The notes: generated by a model not told the origin, from the letters alone. Positions 36,303 to 44,716 are shown, counted from the first letter of the stretch. The stretch is DNA of 64,000 nt from Dehalobacter sp. CP (GCA_009910795.1 VMEE01000019.1:130701-194700); one strand, 5' to 3'. Translations and numbers: made by a program.

Positions 36303-36419
36303 ATGTCTAAGAAAAATGACCTTATCCTAAACTGTTATACACTTAAAATATCAAGAAATATCCTTGCGACTCAGCTAAGCCACTTTGTATATCCCTCCTG
36401 TGGCCAGCAGCGATTTTGA
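36303..36419 (+). CDS. Possible small protein with strong ribosome site
   Basis: A 38-codon frame (MSKKNDLILNCYTLKISR, ending YPSCGQQRF) starting at an ATG with AGGGGAGGTG five to six bases upstream, one of the best ribosome sites in the window. It diverges from the multicopper oxidase gene. Two cysteines are present and there is no membrane segment. It could be a real small gene or the intact start of a decayed one. The region from 36420 to 36829 holds no other convincing gene. Confidence 0.3.
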   Translation: MSKKNDLILNCYTLKISRNILATQLSHFVYPSCGQQRF

Positions 36420-36605
36420 AAAACCGGGATGTACTTGACGCAGATGTAGTATGCAAAAGAGTTTGACAGTTATTTTGAGCTAATCAAGAACAATTTCTAT
36501 TATGCAAAATAGGAATAGCCTATATCGAAAGTTGATTATGAAGACGATTCGGGAATATTGACAAAAAAATTCTGTAATGATGATTTGAAAAATTCTGCAT
36601 ATCAC

Positions 36606-36643
36606 AAATGAACAATAGATGGAGAAATGAACAATAGATAGAG
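36606..36643 (+). repeat. Two tandem 19-base repeats
   Basis: Two head-to-tail copies of AAATGAACAATAGATRGAG (36606-36624 and 36625-36643), differing at one base, lie in the non-coding stretch between the oxidase and the AAA protein. Confidence 0.6.
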
Positions 36644-36829
36644 AATAAAAGTGTATTTCAATTAAAAATCTAAAAGAATCATGCTTCCGCCAAGGGGCCA
36701 ACAGCATTAAGCGACATCAATTTTGTATCCTCAAGGCACGTAGAGAGTGTAGTTCTGATGTACTTTGAAATATTCGGGATATTGAGCCTTATAAAAATGA
36801 AAACAGTACTGACTTTGAAAAGGTTTGTT

Positions 36830-39388
36830 TTATAACATATTGCACTGGTTTACAAATTTGAGCTTTTCCAACTTGAAATTTGACTCGGCAAGAGCAGCGG
36901 ACCAGAGACTGATCATCTGATAAATCTGTGTTTTGGCTTCCTCTGTGGAGAGTACACAGGCATGTCCGGAGCTTATATCTTTTGCCTGTATATAATTTTT
37001 GCAGCGTTTATACTCAAATTGGGTAAGTACTTTAAGTTCATCTTCCGAAAAAACCAAATTCTCTGTTTTATCATCAACATACATGACGTCGTATTGTATT
37101 AGCAAAAGTGCCTCAGGGATATTTTTAATGTGATCCCTATAAAAGTTTTTTTGCGGTTCGCAAAGCTTCTTCCATGGCAAGGAAATATCGTCACCGTTAA
37201 CAGAAACAGCACCTTCCAGAACATTGAATTTTCCTCTTATAAGTTGAGCAATCGTATCGATTTTTTCACCAAAAATAGCATCGTGCATCATATACCTCAA
37301 GAACAATTTTTCATCAAGATGAAGCTTGAGCTGTTCCTTTGGAGGTAAAAATGATTGCACCCATTTTTTTGCATGCGTCAGAATGCTCATATCCATAATT
37401 ACTTCCAACGATCTTGACTCATGCTTGTACCTTGGTATTTTGAGCATTGCCCGAAGAACATCGTTGTCTATTTGTGCCTCTCCATTTTCGTTGATTAAGT
37501 GAGGAAGCTTTTGTTCAATTAATGAACGCATCAGCATAGCCCTTCTAATCATGAAGAGTTGGTCGTTATCATCGCTCTGATTGGGACCGAGTATATTGAT
37601 ATAACCCCTCAAACGGATAACAAAATCAGGCCCCTTAGTAGACCTAAACTCTTTTAAAAATACCCGCTTTTCATCTTCGTCTTCGATTTTCTCTCCGCAG
37701 AATTCAGAAAAGGAGCTGCTGGTTCCACCGGCAAAAACGAAAATCGCCCTTCCGATCGGATGAAAGGTTTCTTCAGCTCTGTAAACACCATCCTGCATAG
37801 GCGACAGAAAATGTTTGAGCCATCCGAGGTTTCCTCCAAAGAAAGAGTCGAATTCATCAAATACAATCAGCGGAATTTTTCCAAGAAGATTTATATCGCT
37901 GATTTTGTGGAATGTCTTTTGCAGTTCAAGCGGTGATTGAAATTGGGAAAGGTTATAATTTATCTTTTGAATGTCTTCGGGGAAGGTGCTGGTGGCCATT
38001 TCTGTAAGTCCGAAGGATTTCCCCGAACCGGGCGTTCCAAAAACAGCGATGGAAAGGGGGCGGGTGACATTCTTGGATGAGATGTATTCCGAAATCAAAT
38101 TGTGTATTGTCCGATAGCTCTCAATTTCGGTCCTGTCGACTGTCTTCAGCTTGCCAAATCTAGCGGTAGGTATATGCTTAAGGACGTTTTCCTCTCCGTT
38201 TTTAACCAGGTCAAAGGCCATTTGCGCAATACTCGCCGAGCTTTTTCCCTGTAAGATGAACCAGCTGTCCTGATGGTCTCTGTTTAAAATATTGGGAATC
38301 TTTACATCCTGAACATATTCCAGAAGAGTCGTATCGTTTGAGTTTCGCTCAAATATTAAAGGATTTGGAAAAAGACAACAATCCGGATTTTCCCCGAAAC
38401 CAAAATCAAAGTATTTTCTGATTGCAATCATCCCTTCGTGAATGCCTTGGGAAATGAGGGTTGAAAGCTCAGTCGCTTCTCCACCTGCAATGACTGCCGA
38501 AAGCCCCGCGACAAAAACGGAAGTAATCCCGAACATTTTCCCAAGGTTGTTGCGCATAAAATCCCCCTCGCACTCGTAAGGCAAAAAGTATAAGTAGGCT
38601 TCGGGGATACCGTCGTTTTTATAATAAATAACGCCTTCCAGTCCAAAGAGGACAACAAGGTGTCTGCATGTTGACAAAAAGGACAGGTTTGGGTTATTGC
38701 TAAGCTGCCAGACAAAATCAAGCGCCGTTTTTTCCCAAGATAGGCTTTTGCTGATATTGACACCTTTTGAACGGAGGTTGTCGGCATTAATGATGACGAT
38801 AGTCCTGTCAAATTGATGCTGTTCTAAGTGCTGCCAAAGTGCGCTTCCTCCAATTGGATTATTCATTTTATAAAGAATAATAGGTGTTTTTCCCGTGTCT
38901 TTAATCACTAACGGCCAGTAGCTGTCATCATTGTTGAAACCATTGTCTTCGTCATCTATAATAACGGTTTGGGCATCTGAGGTATCAATAGGGAGCAGCA
39001 CCGGCTTTTCACTTTCCTTGCCAGCAAACCCCATAAATCTGCTCACTCTGTAGACCTTAGCCTCTTTACTGCCGGCAGAAGAGGGGAAAGGCTCGATCTC
39101 AACAAATGAGTGTAAAAACTGATTCGTAAAAGAGCCGATGTCCTTGGGAATAGATGGAGAAATAATTTGCTTTCCTGTCGCTAAAGTGGTCATTTCGGCC
39201 AAAAGCAATGCTTCTCCTGGCTTTGATATACTATGAAGATTATTATTTTGCCGGTTCAAACCATCATTTTCCTGTGGAGATGTACTCCACAACAGTGTGT
39301 TGATACATATATCGCCTGTAACTAAAATTTTGGTGTCTTGATTTTTTATATTGATAACCTCCTTATTTTTGCGCTGTTTAGCTTCCAT
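36830..39388 (-). CDS. Three-part protein: PfkB-like domain, AAA ATPase, probable RyR domain
   Basis: An 852-residue protein. Residues 15-345 look like a PfkB/ribokinase-like domain (ILVTGDICIN, TVIIDDEDNGF, SLSWEKTALDFVWQLSNNP, EGVIYY). Residues 430-700 form an AAA ATPase: P-loop GTPGSGKS near 451-458 and Walker B LIVFDEFDS near 505. Residues 735-825 resemble prokaryotic ryanodine-receptor (RyR) domains (YRDHIKNIPEAL..., FSEDELKVLTQFEYKRC, where relatives have EHERW). RyR domains are associated with nucleotide-signalling and conflict systems. The start is uncertain: the first ATG lacks a ribosome site, whereas AAGGAGG stands before an in-frame ATA 39 bases downstream. It is transcribed alone. 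Confidence 0.65.
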   Translation of the reverse strand: MEAKQRKNKEVINIKNQDTKILVTGDICINTLLWSTSPQENDGLNRQNNNLHSISKPGEALLLAEMTTLATGKQIISPSIPKDIGSFTNQFLHSFVEIEPFPSSAGSKEAKVYRVSRFMGFAGKESEKPVLLPIDTSDAQTVIIDDEDNGFNNDDSYWPLVIKDTGKTPIILYKMNNPIGGSALWQHLEQHQFDRTIVIINADNLRSKGVNISKSLSWEKTALDFVWQLSNNPNLSFLSTCRHLVVLFGLEGVIYYKNDGIPEAYLYFLPYECEGDFMRNNLGKMFGITSVFVAGLSAVIAGGEATELSTLISQGIHEGMIAIRKYFDFGFGENPDCCLFPNPLIFERNSNDTTLLEYVQDVKIPNILNRDHQDSWFILQGKSSASIAQMAFDLVKNGEENVLKHIPTARFGKLKTVDRTEIESYRTIHNLISEYISSKNVTRPLSIAVFGTPGSGKSFGLTEMATSTFPEDIQKINYNLSQFQSPLELQKTFHKISDINLLGKIPLIVFDEFDSFFGGNLGWLKHFLSPMQDGVYRAEETFHPIGRAIFVFAGGTSSSFSEFCGEKIEDEDEKRVFLKEFRSTKGPDFVIRLRGYINILGPNQSDDNDQLFMIRRAMLMRSLIEQKLPHLINENGEAQIDNDVLRAMLKIPRYKHESRSLEVIMDMSILTHAKKWVQSFLPPKEQLKLHLDEKLFLRYMMHDAIFGEKIDTIAQLIRGKFNVLEGAVSVNGDDISLPWKKLCEPQKNFYRDHIKNIPEALLLIQYDVMYVDDKTENLVFSEDELKVLTQFEYKRCKNYIQAKDISSGHACVLSTEEAKTQIYQMISLWSAALAESNFKLEKLKFVNQCNML

Positions 39389-39571
39389 TGCTGAACAGAC
39401 TCATACGCAGATCTGCCCAACCCTTGAGTATAAAAAGTAGCTACAATTCATTATTTTCAATTGAAATCGTTTTCCTCCTAGGGTGCTCATCATATCACGT
39501 AAGCTGTTAAATTGAAACAAAATGTTGAAAATTATTAAAAAAATAATTCAAAATATAATTAGAACAATTAG

Positions 39572-39600
39572 TTGACAAATAATTTTTATAGATATAAGAT
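39572..39600 (+). promoter_or_regulatory. Promoter upstream of the Cys-rich protein gene
   Basis: TTGACA (39572-39577), a 17-base spacer and TAAGAT (39595-39600). The untranslated leader to the ATG at 39761 is about 150 bases. The rest of the 39389-39760 gap is AT-rich and shows nothing else. Confidence 0.7.
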
Positions 39601-39760
39601 TAAGATGTAATAAGTAAATATAACTCATGTTTGTAAAAAAATAAGATTTGAATGGACTCAAATCAACAAATTAGGTTTTGTGTAATATGCTCACGACAAT
39701 TTAACATACAGTGATAAAAGAAATAAAGGGAAATGAAACTTTTACAGAGGAGAGTTTATT

Positions 39761-40093
39761 ATGGAAGGGCAAAGAGTAGTTCCAAATCAAAACATCTATT
39801 GGGCGAGAGGCGGCTATCTAAATCAAAAACGTCCGATTCAAATGTCTGAAGAAGAAAAATATAATGTTGCAAGATGTTCGGGCGAAAAATCTGAACATCT
39901 CTGTAAAAACCCTATTTTCAAGTGCAAAGAGTGCGCTAACTATGGATGTGCTCAGGAAGTCTCTAATAAATGCACCGCACAAGGGTTTAAAAATAACATA
40001 TGTTTGAACTGCGGCGTGGCTGGCAGCCGTATACCTGTAATGAAAAAGGAGCTTGCTAAATTCATTGCGGAATGGGAGAAGAATGACTTATGA
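39761..40093 (+). CDS. Small cysteine-rich protein
   Basis: A 110-residue protein with AGAGGAG before the ATG. Residues 38-87 contain nine cysteines: ARCSG, HLCKN, FKCKECANYGCAQE, KCTAQG and NICLNCG. This suggests one or two zinc or iron sites. There is no membrane segment. The gene is followed after about 120 bases by an NRAMP-family transporter. A metal-related role is possible from this neighbour and the cysteines, but the family is not recognised. Confidence 0.6.
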   Translation: MEGQRVVPNQNIYWARGGYLNQKRPIQMSEEEKYNVARCSGEKSEHLCKNPIFKCKECANYGCAQEVSNKCTAQGFKNNICLNCGVAGSRIPVMKKELAKFIAEWEKNDL

Positions 40094-40214
40094 GAGTGGA
40101 AATACTTTAACTAGATACTAATACTTGGTAGTTTATTATGGAGCCGTGTCAAATGTCGGGGTGAGTATCTAGCTAAGGTACGTCACTCTCTATTATTAAT
40201 TATAGGTGGTACAT

Positions 40215-41489
40215 ATGTTGAACTACCTGAAAAGGTTATTTAAAAAAATTGGCCCTGGCTTTATCACCGGCGCGGCTGATGACGACCCCTCCGGAATTGC
40301 TACCTATTCACAGACAGGCGCGATATTCGGATTCAGCCAGCTTTGGCTGGCATTATTTTCTTTCCCTTTTATGGTTGTTATTCAGCAAATGTGCGGCCGT
40401 ATCGGAATGGTAACCGGAAAAGGGCTGGCCGGTGTAATTCTGGCCCATTACTCTAAACCGGTGTTATATTTATCGGTTTCTTTGTTAGTGATTGCGAATA
40501 CAATTAATATTGGCGCGGATCTGGGAGCGATGGCTTCTGCGGCGCAAATGCTGCTGGGATTGCCTATCCTTTTTTGGCTATGCATCATGACAGGATTGAT
40601 CATTGTTTTGGAGATTTTTGTAACCTACAAAACCTATTCTAAAGTTTTGAAGTATCTGGCCTTGACACTGTTGGCATACGTCTTGACAGCCTTAATCATT
40701 AAACTGGATTGGGGACTCATAATACAAAACACGGTGTTCCCAAAATTTCATTTTTCAAGAGAATATCTGCTCAATATTGTGGCAATTTTAGGAACCACGA
40801 TATCCCCGTATTTATTTTTTTGGCAGGCATCAGAAGAGGTTGAGGAGGAAATCTTTGACGGTACAATTTCAGATATGGGCGTTGAAGAACCTGTGGTGTC
40901 CAGGATAAACGTTAATAATATGGATTTGGATACCATCGTAGGGATGTTTTTTTCTCAGGCAATCATGTTTTTTATCATCATTACCACGGCAGCAACGCTA
41001 CATGCCAGTGGTATTACCAATATTGGAACGGCAACACAAGCAGCTGAGGCATTGAGGCCATTAGCCGGTGATTTTGCTTATCTGTTGTTTGCTGTTGGAA
41101 TTATTGGTACAGGATTGCTGGCAGTTCCGATATTAGCCGGTTCTTCGGCTTATGCCGTTGCTGAGACGATTGGCTTGAAAGAGGGGTTAAGTAAAAAAGC
41201 CGGACTTGCCCCGGGATTCTATGGGGTTATTGTGGTCTCTACACTCATTGGCATGGTGATTAGTTGGTTGGGGATTGACCCGATTAAGGCGCTATATTAT
41301 TCAGCGGTTTTAAATGGTTTAGCAGCACCACCATTGATGACACTGATCATATTGATTGCTAATAATAACAAGATTATGGGTAAGTATGTAAACAAGAGAA
41401 TAAGTAATATCTTAGGATGGGTCATCGTTCTAGTCATGGCCATAGCAGGGATTTTGCTTATTATTGATTTGTTAAAGGGAGTTCTATAA
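40215..41489 (+). CDS. NRAMP-family metal transporter with altered metal site
   Basis: A 424-residue protein with about 11 membrane helices. The ATG at 40215 is set by AGGTGG. Helix 1 has GAADDDPSGIATYSQTG, in place of the DPGN of iron/manganese NRAMPs. Helix 6 reads TTISPYLFFWQASEEVEEE, lacking the metal-binding Met of the usual MPHN segment. These changes resemble the NRAMP-related group reported to carry magnesium. Substrate is therefore uncertain; Mg(II) or Mn(II) are the candidates. A hairpin-prone leader lies at 40140-40195. Confidence 0.8.
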   Translation: MLNYLKRLFKKIGPGFITGAADDDPSGIATYSQTGAIFGFSQLWLALFSFPFMVVIQQMCGRIGMVTGKGLAGVILAHYSKPVLYLSVSLLVIANTINIGADLGAMASAAQMLLGLPILFWLCIMTGLIIVLEIFVTYKTYSKVLKYLALTLLAYVLTALIIKLDWGLIIQNTVFPKFHFSREYLLNIVAILGTTISPYLFFWQASEEVEEEIFDGTISDMGVEEPVVSRINVNNMDLDTIVGMFFSQAIMFFIIITTAATLHASGITNIGTATQAAEALRPLAGDFAYLLFAVGIIGTGLLAVPILAGSSAYAVAETIGLKEGLSKKAGLAPGFYGVIVVSTLIGMVISWLGIDPIKALYYSAVLNGLAAPPLMTLIILIANNNKIMGKYVNKRISNILGWVIVLVMAIAGILLIIDLLKGVL

Positions 41490-41605
41490 GCAGGACTGAC
41501 GAACACAACGGTAAGTGCAATAACTGTTGAATAATAGACGTTGTTATTCTTTTGAAATTGGATAAGGAGGTGCTGCAGGATTTATCAGTCAAATAATGAT
41601 AAGAA

Positions 41606-41767
41606 ATGTTTCCAAAGGGATTCCAGATTCGAGAAACCTTTGGCCGTTATAATACAATGGAAGAAATCAGCCATGTTGTGGATACTTTAGCCAAGGTCAT
41701 AGAGGAACTCGAGAAGAATCAGTCCTTTAGGAAAAACAGGAGGGGTGTAATATGCCGTTTTCTATAA
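41606..41767 (+). pseudogene. Cysteine desulfurase (NifS/IscS) C-terminal remnant
   Basis: A frame of 53 codons. Its first part, QIRETFGRYNTMEEI followed by SHVVDTLAKVIEEL, matches the C-terminus of NifS-type desulfurases (typically VRFSLGRYNTEEEID...L). The body of the enzyme, including the cofactor lysine and catalytic cysteine, is absent. The match ends near 41715. It is read as a decayed 3' end of a lost gene and is followed immediately by a NifU remnant, the usual gene order. Confidence 0.6.
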
Positions 41768-41897
41768 TGAAACAGTACTGGAACATTTTGGCAATTCACG
41801 TAATGTGGAGAATATAGAGAATCCTGATGGTAAAGCTACAGAAGTTTTTGTTAAGCATCAGACAATAAATTATAAAAATTATTATAAATATTATTAG
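41763..41897 (+). pseudogene. NifU/IscU scaffold N-terminal remnant
   Basis: The frame YNETVLEHFGNSRNVENI, then ENPDGKA, is the N-terminus of NifU/IscU iron-sulfur scaffolds. An ATG with AGGAGG before it (41752) begins MPF and is one frame off, so there is a frameshift within the first codons. The match stops after about 28 residues, where the sequence becomes AT-rich and unrelated. No cluster-binding cysteine is reached. With the preceding fragment it marks a destroyed nifSU pair. Confidence 0.6.
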
Positions 41898-41906
41898 AAT
41901 TATTTA

Positions 41907-41935
41907 TTGACAAATAACACTAATTGATATATACT
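41907..41935 (+). promoter_or_regulatory. Promoter of the Phd/YefM-like gene
   Basis: TTGACA (41907-41912), a 17-base spacer and TATACT (41930-41935), about 50 bases before the ATG at 41986. The text around the -35 closely resembles the promoter at 39572 (TTGACAAATAA in both). Confidence 0.7.
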
Positions 41936-41985
41936 CAAGGTGAGCTAAACGCATAAAAAAAGCTAGGGGGTAAGTAGTAACCCGT

Positions 41986-42270
41986 ATGAATATTCCAGCA
42001 AAAGCAATTGTATCCAACTCTGAAATGATAAAGAATTATAAAAGTTGCAGAGAAAAAGCAGAAAATTTAGGTAAAGTATTTGTTTTAAAAAACAATCAGC
42101 CCGATGCAGTATTGTTTTCTATCACGGAATATCAAAGGCTATCAATACTCATTGAGTACATGGAAAGTCTTGAAGAAAAAGATATTTCTAAAGTTATTGA
42201 TTTTTTGCCAAAAGAGGGAGTTAGGAAAATGTACTCCATGAGTAATTTAAAGAATGATCTGGAAGAATGA
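41986..42270 (+). CDS. Phd/YefM-like antitoxin, no toxin partner
   Basis: A 94-residue protein. The N-terminal half (AIVSNSEMIKNYKSCREKAENL, VFVLKNNQPDAVLFSITEYQRL) has the Phd/YefM antitoxin fold that binds operator DNA. The C-terminal tail would bind a toxin such as RelE or Doc. No toxin gene follows: the next feature is a terminator. It may be a solitary antitoxin or a regulator. The AGGGGG upstream is rather far (about 17 bases) from the ATG. Confidence 0.7.
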   Translation: MNIPAKAIVSNSEMIKNYKSCREKAENLGKVFVLKNNQPDAVLFSITEYQRLSILIEYMESLEEKDISKVIDFLPKEGVRKMYSMSNLKNDLEE

Positions 42271-42405
42271 ACCAATAGATATTATCGTTAAGTATGCTCT
42301 AGAATATCCTCGCCGCAGATTTGGGATAAGCAAATAAAATTCAGGGTTGATTAAAGAATGATACAGGTAATGGTAGTTATGGGAGAATCAAGTTCATAGG
42401 ATGAG

Positions 42406-42444
42406 ATGGCGACTCAAAAAATGAATTTTGAGTCGCCATTTTTT
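42406..42444 (+). terminator. Terminator after the antitoxin gene
   Basis: GATGGCGACTCAAAA (from 42405) and TTTTGAGTCGCCATT form a near-perfect hairpin with a five to six base loop and a T run. Nothing else is evident in 42271-42400. Confidence 0.85.
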
Positions 42445-42561
42445 AAATATGGATATGTGACATTTAAAGACGCTCCAGTTTCTACCAAGAAATTTATCTT
42501 AAATATTCATAATATTCTAAATAATATAAACAATTAAATTAAAAATAATATGGAGGTAAAA

Positions 42562-42966
42562 ATGATTTTTAAAGATTTACTATTATTGGTTAACAAAGAG
42601 AAGAGAGAGAGAGAGAGAGTAAAGGCGGCACAGAAGATCGCTGTCGGAATGGGTGCAGCCGTTGCTGTAGGTGTTGCAACAGGAATTCTTTTTGCTCCAA
42701 AATCGGGAAAGGAAACACGTAGGAATATAAAAAATAATGCGATTAACGCTGTAGAAAGCATCAAGGATACGGTTTAGAAGAAGGTCGAGATGGTGAAGGA
42801 TTCCACCGCGCATGCTGCACAAGAATTACGGAATGTTATCAAAGACGTTCAAGAGAAAAATGAAAATATAAAAAAGGACATTAAAGATGGTTCCCATGAA
42901 ATCACTCAGGATATTCGTAAAACTGCCGAAAATATTTCGGATGAACTTAATAAAAAGGTAGAGTGA
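42562..42966 (+). pseudogene. YtxH-family protein interrupted by an amber codon
   Basis: The first 71 codons (KIAVGMGAAVAVGVATGIL, then FAPKSGKETR) are a YtxH-type small membrane protein, started by an ATG at 42562 behind GGAGG. A TAG at 42775-42777 stops it. The same frame continues for 62 codons as KKVEMVKDSTAHAAQELRN, with HEITQDIRKTAENISDEL, a YtxH-like coiled coil ending in TGA at 42966. The paralogue at 47.4 kb has CAG (Gln) at this point, so this looks like a CAG-to-TAG nonsense change. Readthrough, or pyrrolysine insertion if the host has that system, is a less likely alternative. Confidence 0.7.
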
Positions 42967-42976
42967 GGAACATACG

Positions 42977-43432
42977 ATGATCATTCAATTCTCTTTACAG
43001 AACCTAATTATTTTTTTGGTTTGTGGAATAGGCATTGCAGCAGGGATCCTGCTGCTTCCTATTCTCAGGGACATCAAAAAGGCGGTGGGTGTCTTACGCT
43101 CTCTGCTTGAAACCAATCAGGAGTTTATCAATCAGAGTATCGGAACAATGCCGGGAATACTGGAGAATGCGGAACAAATAAGTAATAATGCCCGAGATAC
43201 GACTGATAAGCTCAAAATCTCGGTTCCGGTGATTCTACAAGAAGTCGAGCAGGCTACTCATGCGGCCAGAGGAAGCTTTGAAACAACAAATGTCGTGATA
43301 GAAAATATTGGTTCCGGAATAAATGAAACGTTAGCAACATACCAGAAGGAAACATCCAGTATCGCAAATTATTTACATATACTGGAAGAAGTAATTCGAA
43401 TAATCAGTCGCTCTCTTTCGTCCAGCAAATAG
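42977..43432 (+). CDS. DUF948-like membrane-anchored coiled-coil protein
   Basis: A 151-residue protein with one N-terminal membrane segment (LQNLIIFLVCGIGIAAGILLLPI). A long helical part follows, with heptad-like IGTMPGILENAEQISNNARDTTDKLK. This layout resembles DUF948 proteins, which often follow YtxH genes in Firmicutes, as here (10-base gap). It probably works at the envelope together with YtxH-like proteins; the function is unknown. A broken second copy of its 5' end lies near 47.85 kb. Confidence 0.6.
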   Translation: MIIQFSLQNLIIFLVCGIGIAAGILLLPILRDIKKAVGVLRSLLETNQEFINQSIGTMPGILENAEQISNNARDTTDKLKISVPVILQEVEQATHAARGSFETTNVVIENIGSGINETLATYQKETSSIANYLHILEEVIRIISRSLSSSK

Positions 43433-43604
43433 AAATTGTAAATTTAGGTATAGTAAAAGGATATACCGTAGGATTCGGATTAACGGATGCGACAGCAGCC
43501 GATGTTCAGCAAGTAATAATTAAGCTCTACCAAAGCTGAAATCACAGTAACTTTCAAGAATGGATTTAGTAAAATACTTTAGAAATTTATGGAGGATTGA
43601 AAAA

Positions 43605-43964
43605 ATGAGTGTTGACATCATCAATAGACCCAATAGAGGAAAAAGTAAAGAAAGCTTAACAGCAAGAAGAATAGTTTATTATATCTTGGGTATTTTAGAA
43701 ATTTTGCTTGCTTTTCGCTTGGTGTTTAAGATTCTAGGGGCTAACCCGAATAGTGGTTTTGTATCTTTCATTTATTCGCTTTCACAGGTGTTTTTAGTTC
43801 CGTTTACAGCTATTTTTAGATCGGCGGCAACGCAAGGCATTGAGACCAATGCAGTATTAGAACCAAGTACAGTGATTGCAATGATTGTTTATGCCCTGGT
43901 AGCTTGGGGAATAGTTAAACTAATTATTATCTTTACGAGAAGTCAGAATAAGGATCAAGTGTAA
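43605..43964 (+). CDS. YggT-family membrane protein
   Basis: A 119-residue protein; the ATG at 43605 has TGGAGG upstream. It has two membrane regions (RRIVYYILGILEILLAFRLVFKILGANP and STVIAMIVYALVAWGIVKLIIIFTR). The segment FRLVFKILGANPNSGF, followed by FIYSLSQVFLVPF, is the YggT signature. YggT proteins are small and of unclear role, linked in some bacteria to osmotic tolerance or cell division. Confidence 0.8.
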   Translation: MSVDIINRPNRGKSKESLTARRIVYYILGILEILLAFRLVFKILGANPNSGFVSFIYSLSQVFLVPFTAIFRSAATQGIETNAVLEPSTVIAMIVYALVAWGIVKLIIIFTRSQNKDQV

Positions 43965-44045
43965 TGCGTGATACCTAGTTAAGTTAGCGTATATACCATA
44001 TGCAGAGGAAATCATTGTTAAATTGATAGACAAGGGGCGAGAATT

Positions 44046-44540
44046 ATGCAGATTAAAAGAGGATTGGTTAAGTATCTATTATTATCCCTTATTACACTTG
44101 TTATCCTCATATTGATTATTTGTCCTCTCGTCGTTCCAAAGGCAGCGGAAAGCTCTGCTATCGGTTATGAAGTACCTGTTTATAATATACCTATTCCAGA
44201 AAACACACAGCGTGATATTTGGAAATTATGTGAGAAGAATAAACTGTCGTATGAGTTGGTTTTGGCAGTTTTCCAAATAGAAGGCGACAATAATATGCAA
44301 ATTGACAGCATCAAAGCAGTCATTGAAAAACTGGCTTATTATAGAGATTATTGGACGGAGCAAGGATTTCCTGATGAGATTGTTTTTAATCTAATGTTGC
44401 TGTCCAAACAAAGAGGAATTGAAGGCTGCAAAGTTTTTATGGAAAATAGTGACACTTATGAGAGTGATAACTATGTTCAAAAAGTTACTGAATATAAATA
44501 CTATCTTGAAAAAATTGATAGTGACAATATAAATATGTAA
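44046..44540 (+). CDS. Secreted or membrane-anchored protein of unknown function
   Basis: A 164-residue protein with an N-terminal membrane segment (YLLLSLITLVILILIICPLVV). The extracytoplasmic part is helical, with LCEKNKLSYELVLAVFQIEGDN, which is reminiscent of lysozyme-like folds (a Glu after a helix). The rest (YYRDYWTEQGFPDEIVFNLMLLSKQRGIEGC) does not confirm such an enzyme. It has AAGGGGCG before the ATG. Family not identified. Confidence 0.55.
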   Translation: MQIKRGLVKYLLLSLITLVILILIICPLVVPKAAESSAIGYEVPVYNIPIPENTQRDIWKLCEKNKLSYELVLAVFQIEGDNNMQIDSIKAVIEKLAYYRDYWTEQGFPDEIVFNLMLLSKQRGIEGCKVFMENSDTYESDNYVQKVTEYKYYLEKIDSDNINM

Positions 44541-44673
44541 ATTTGGAGCACTTAGCCAACGAATAATTAAGGACACAAAGCGGATTACAATAATGGCACA
44601 AGCCGCTAGCGCTAACTTGAGAGGAGCGCTGACAAAAAAACATACTGTTGCGAGATCTCAAAGTCAGGTGCGA

Positions 44674-44716
44674 ATTCAAACGCACCGGTCGGCAGCGCCG
44701 ATTAATCACTTAGGAG
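44674..44716 (+). repeat. 43-base direct repeat, copy A
   Basis: An exact match to 47899-47941. The text starts ATTCAAACGCACCGGTC and ends CACTTAGGAG. Followed at 44738-44770 by a degenerate copy of the first codons of the GH130 gene (KELFQRNPNNP), so this is a displaced remnant of that gene's leader and start. Upstream sequence 44626-44673 can pair with it (GCGCTG with CAGCGC, GGTGCG with CGCACC). No gene is present in 44541-44942. Confidence 0.85.

Noticed and set aside
36660..36829. Possible transposase remnant after the AAA/RyR gene
   Set aside because: A plus-strand frame reads for about 50 codons, but no transposase motif or terminal repeat is present.
40130..40205. Possible metal riboswitch before the NRAMP-like gene
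   Set aside because: A modest hairpin can be drawn, but none of the conserved cores of the Mn, Ni/Co or Mg riboswitches is visible.
43441..43540. A short open stretch reading VKGYTVGFGLTDATAADVQQVI
   Set aside because: It looks protein-like but has no start codon or ribosome site and only about 30 codons; perhaps a gene scrap, too little to call.
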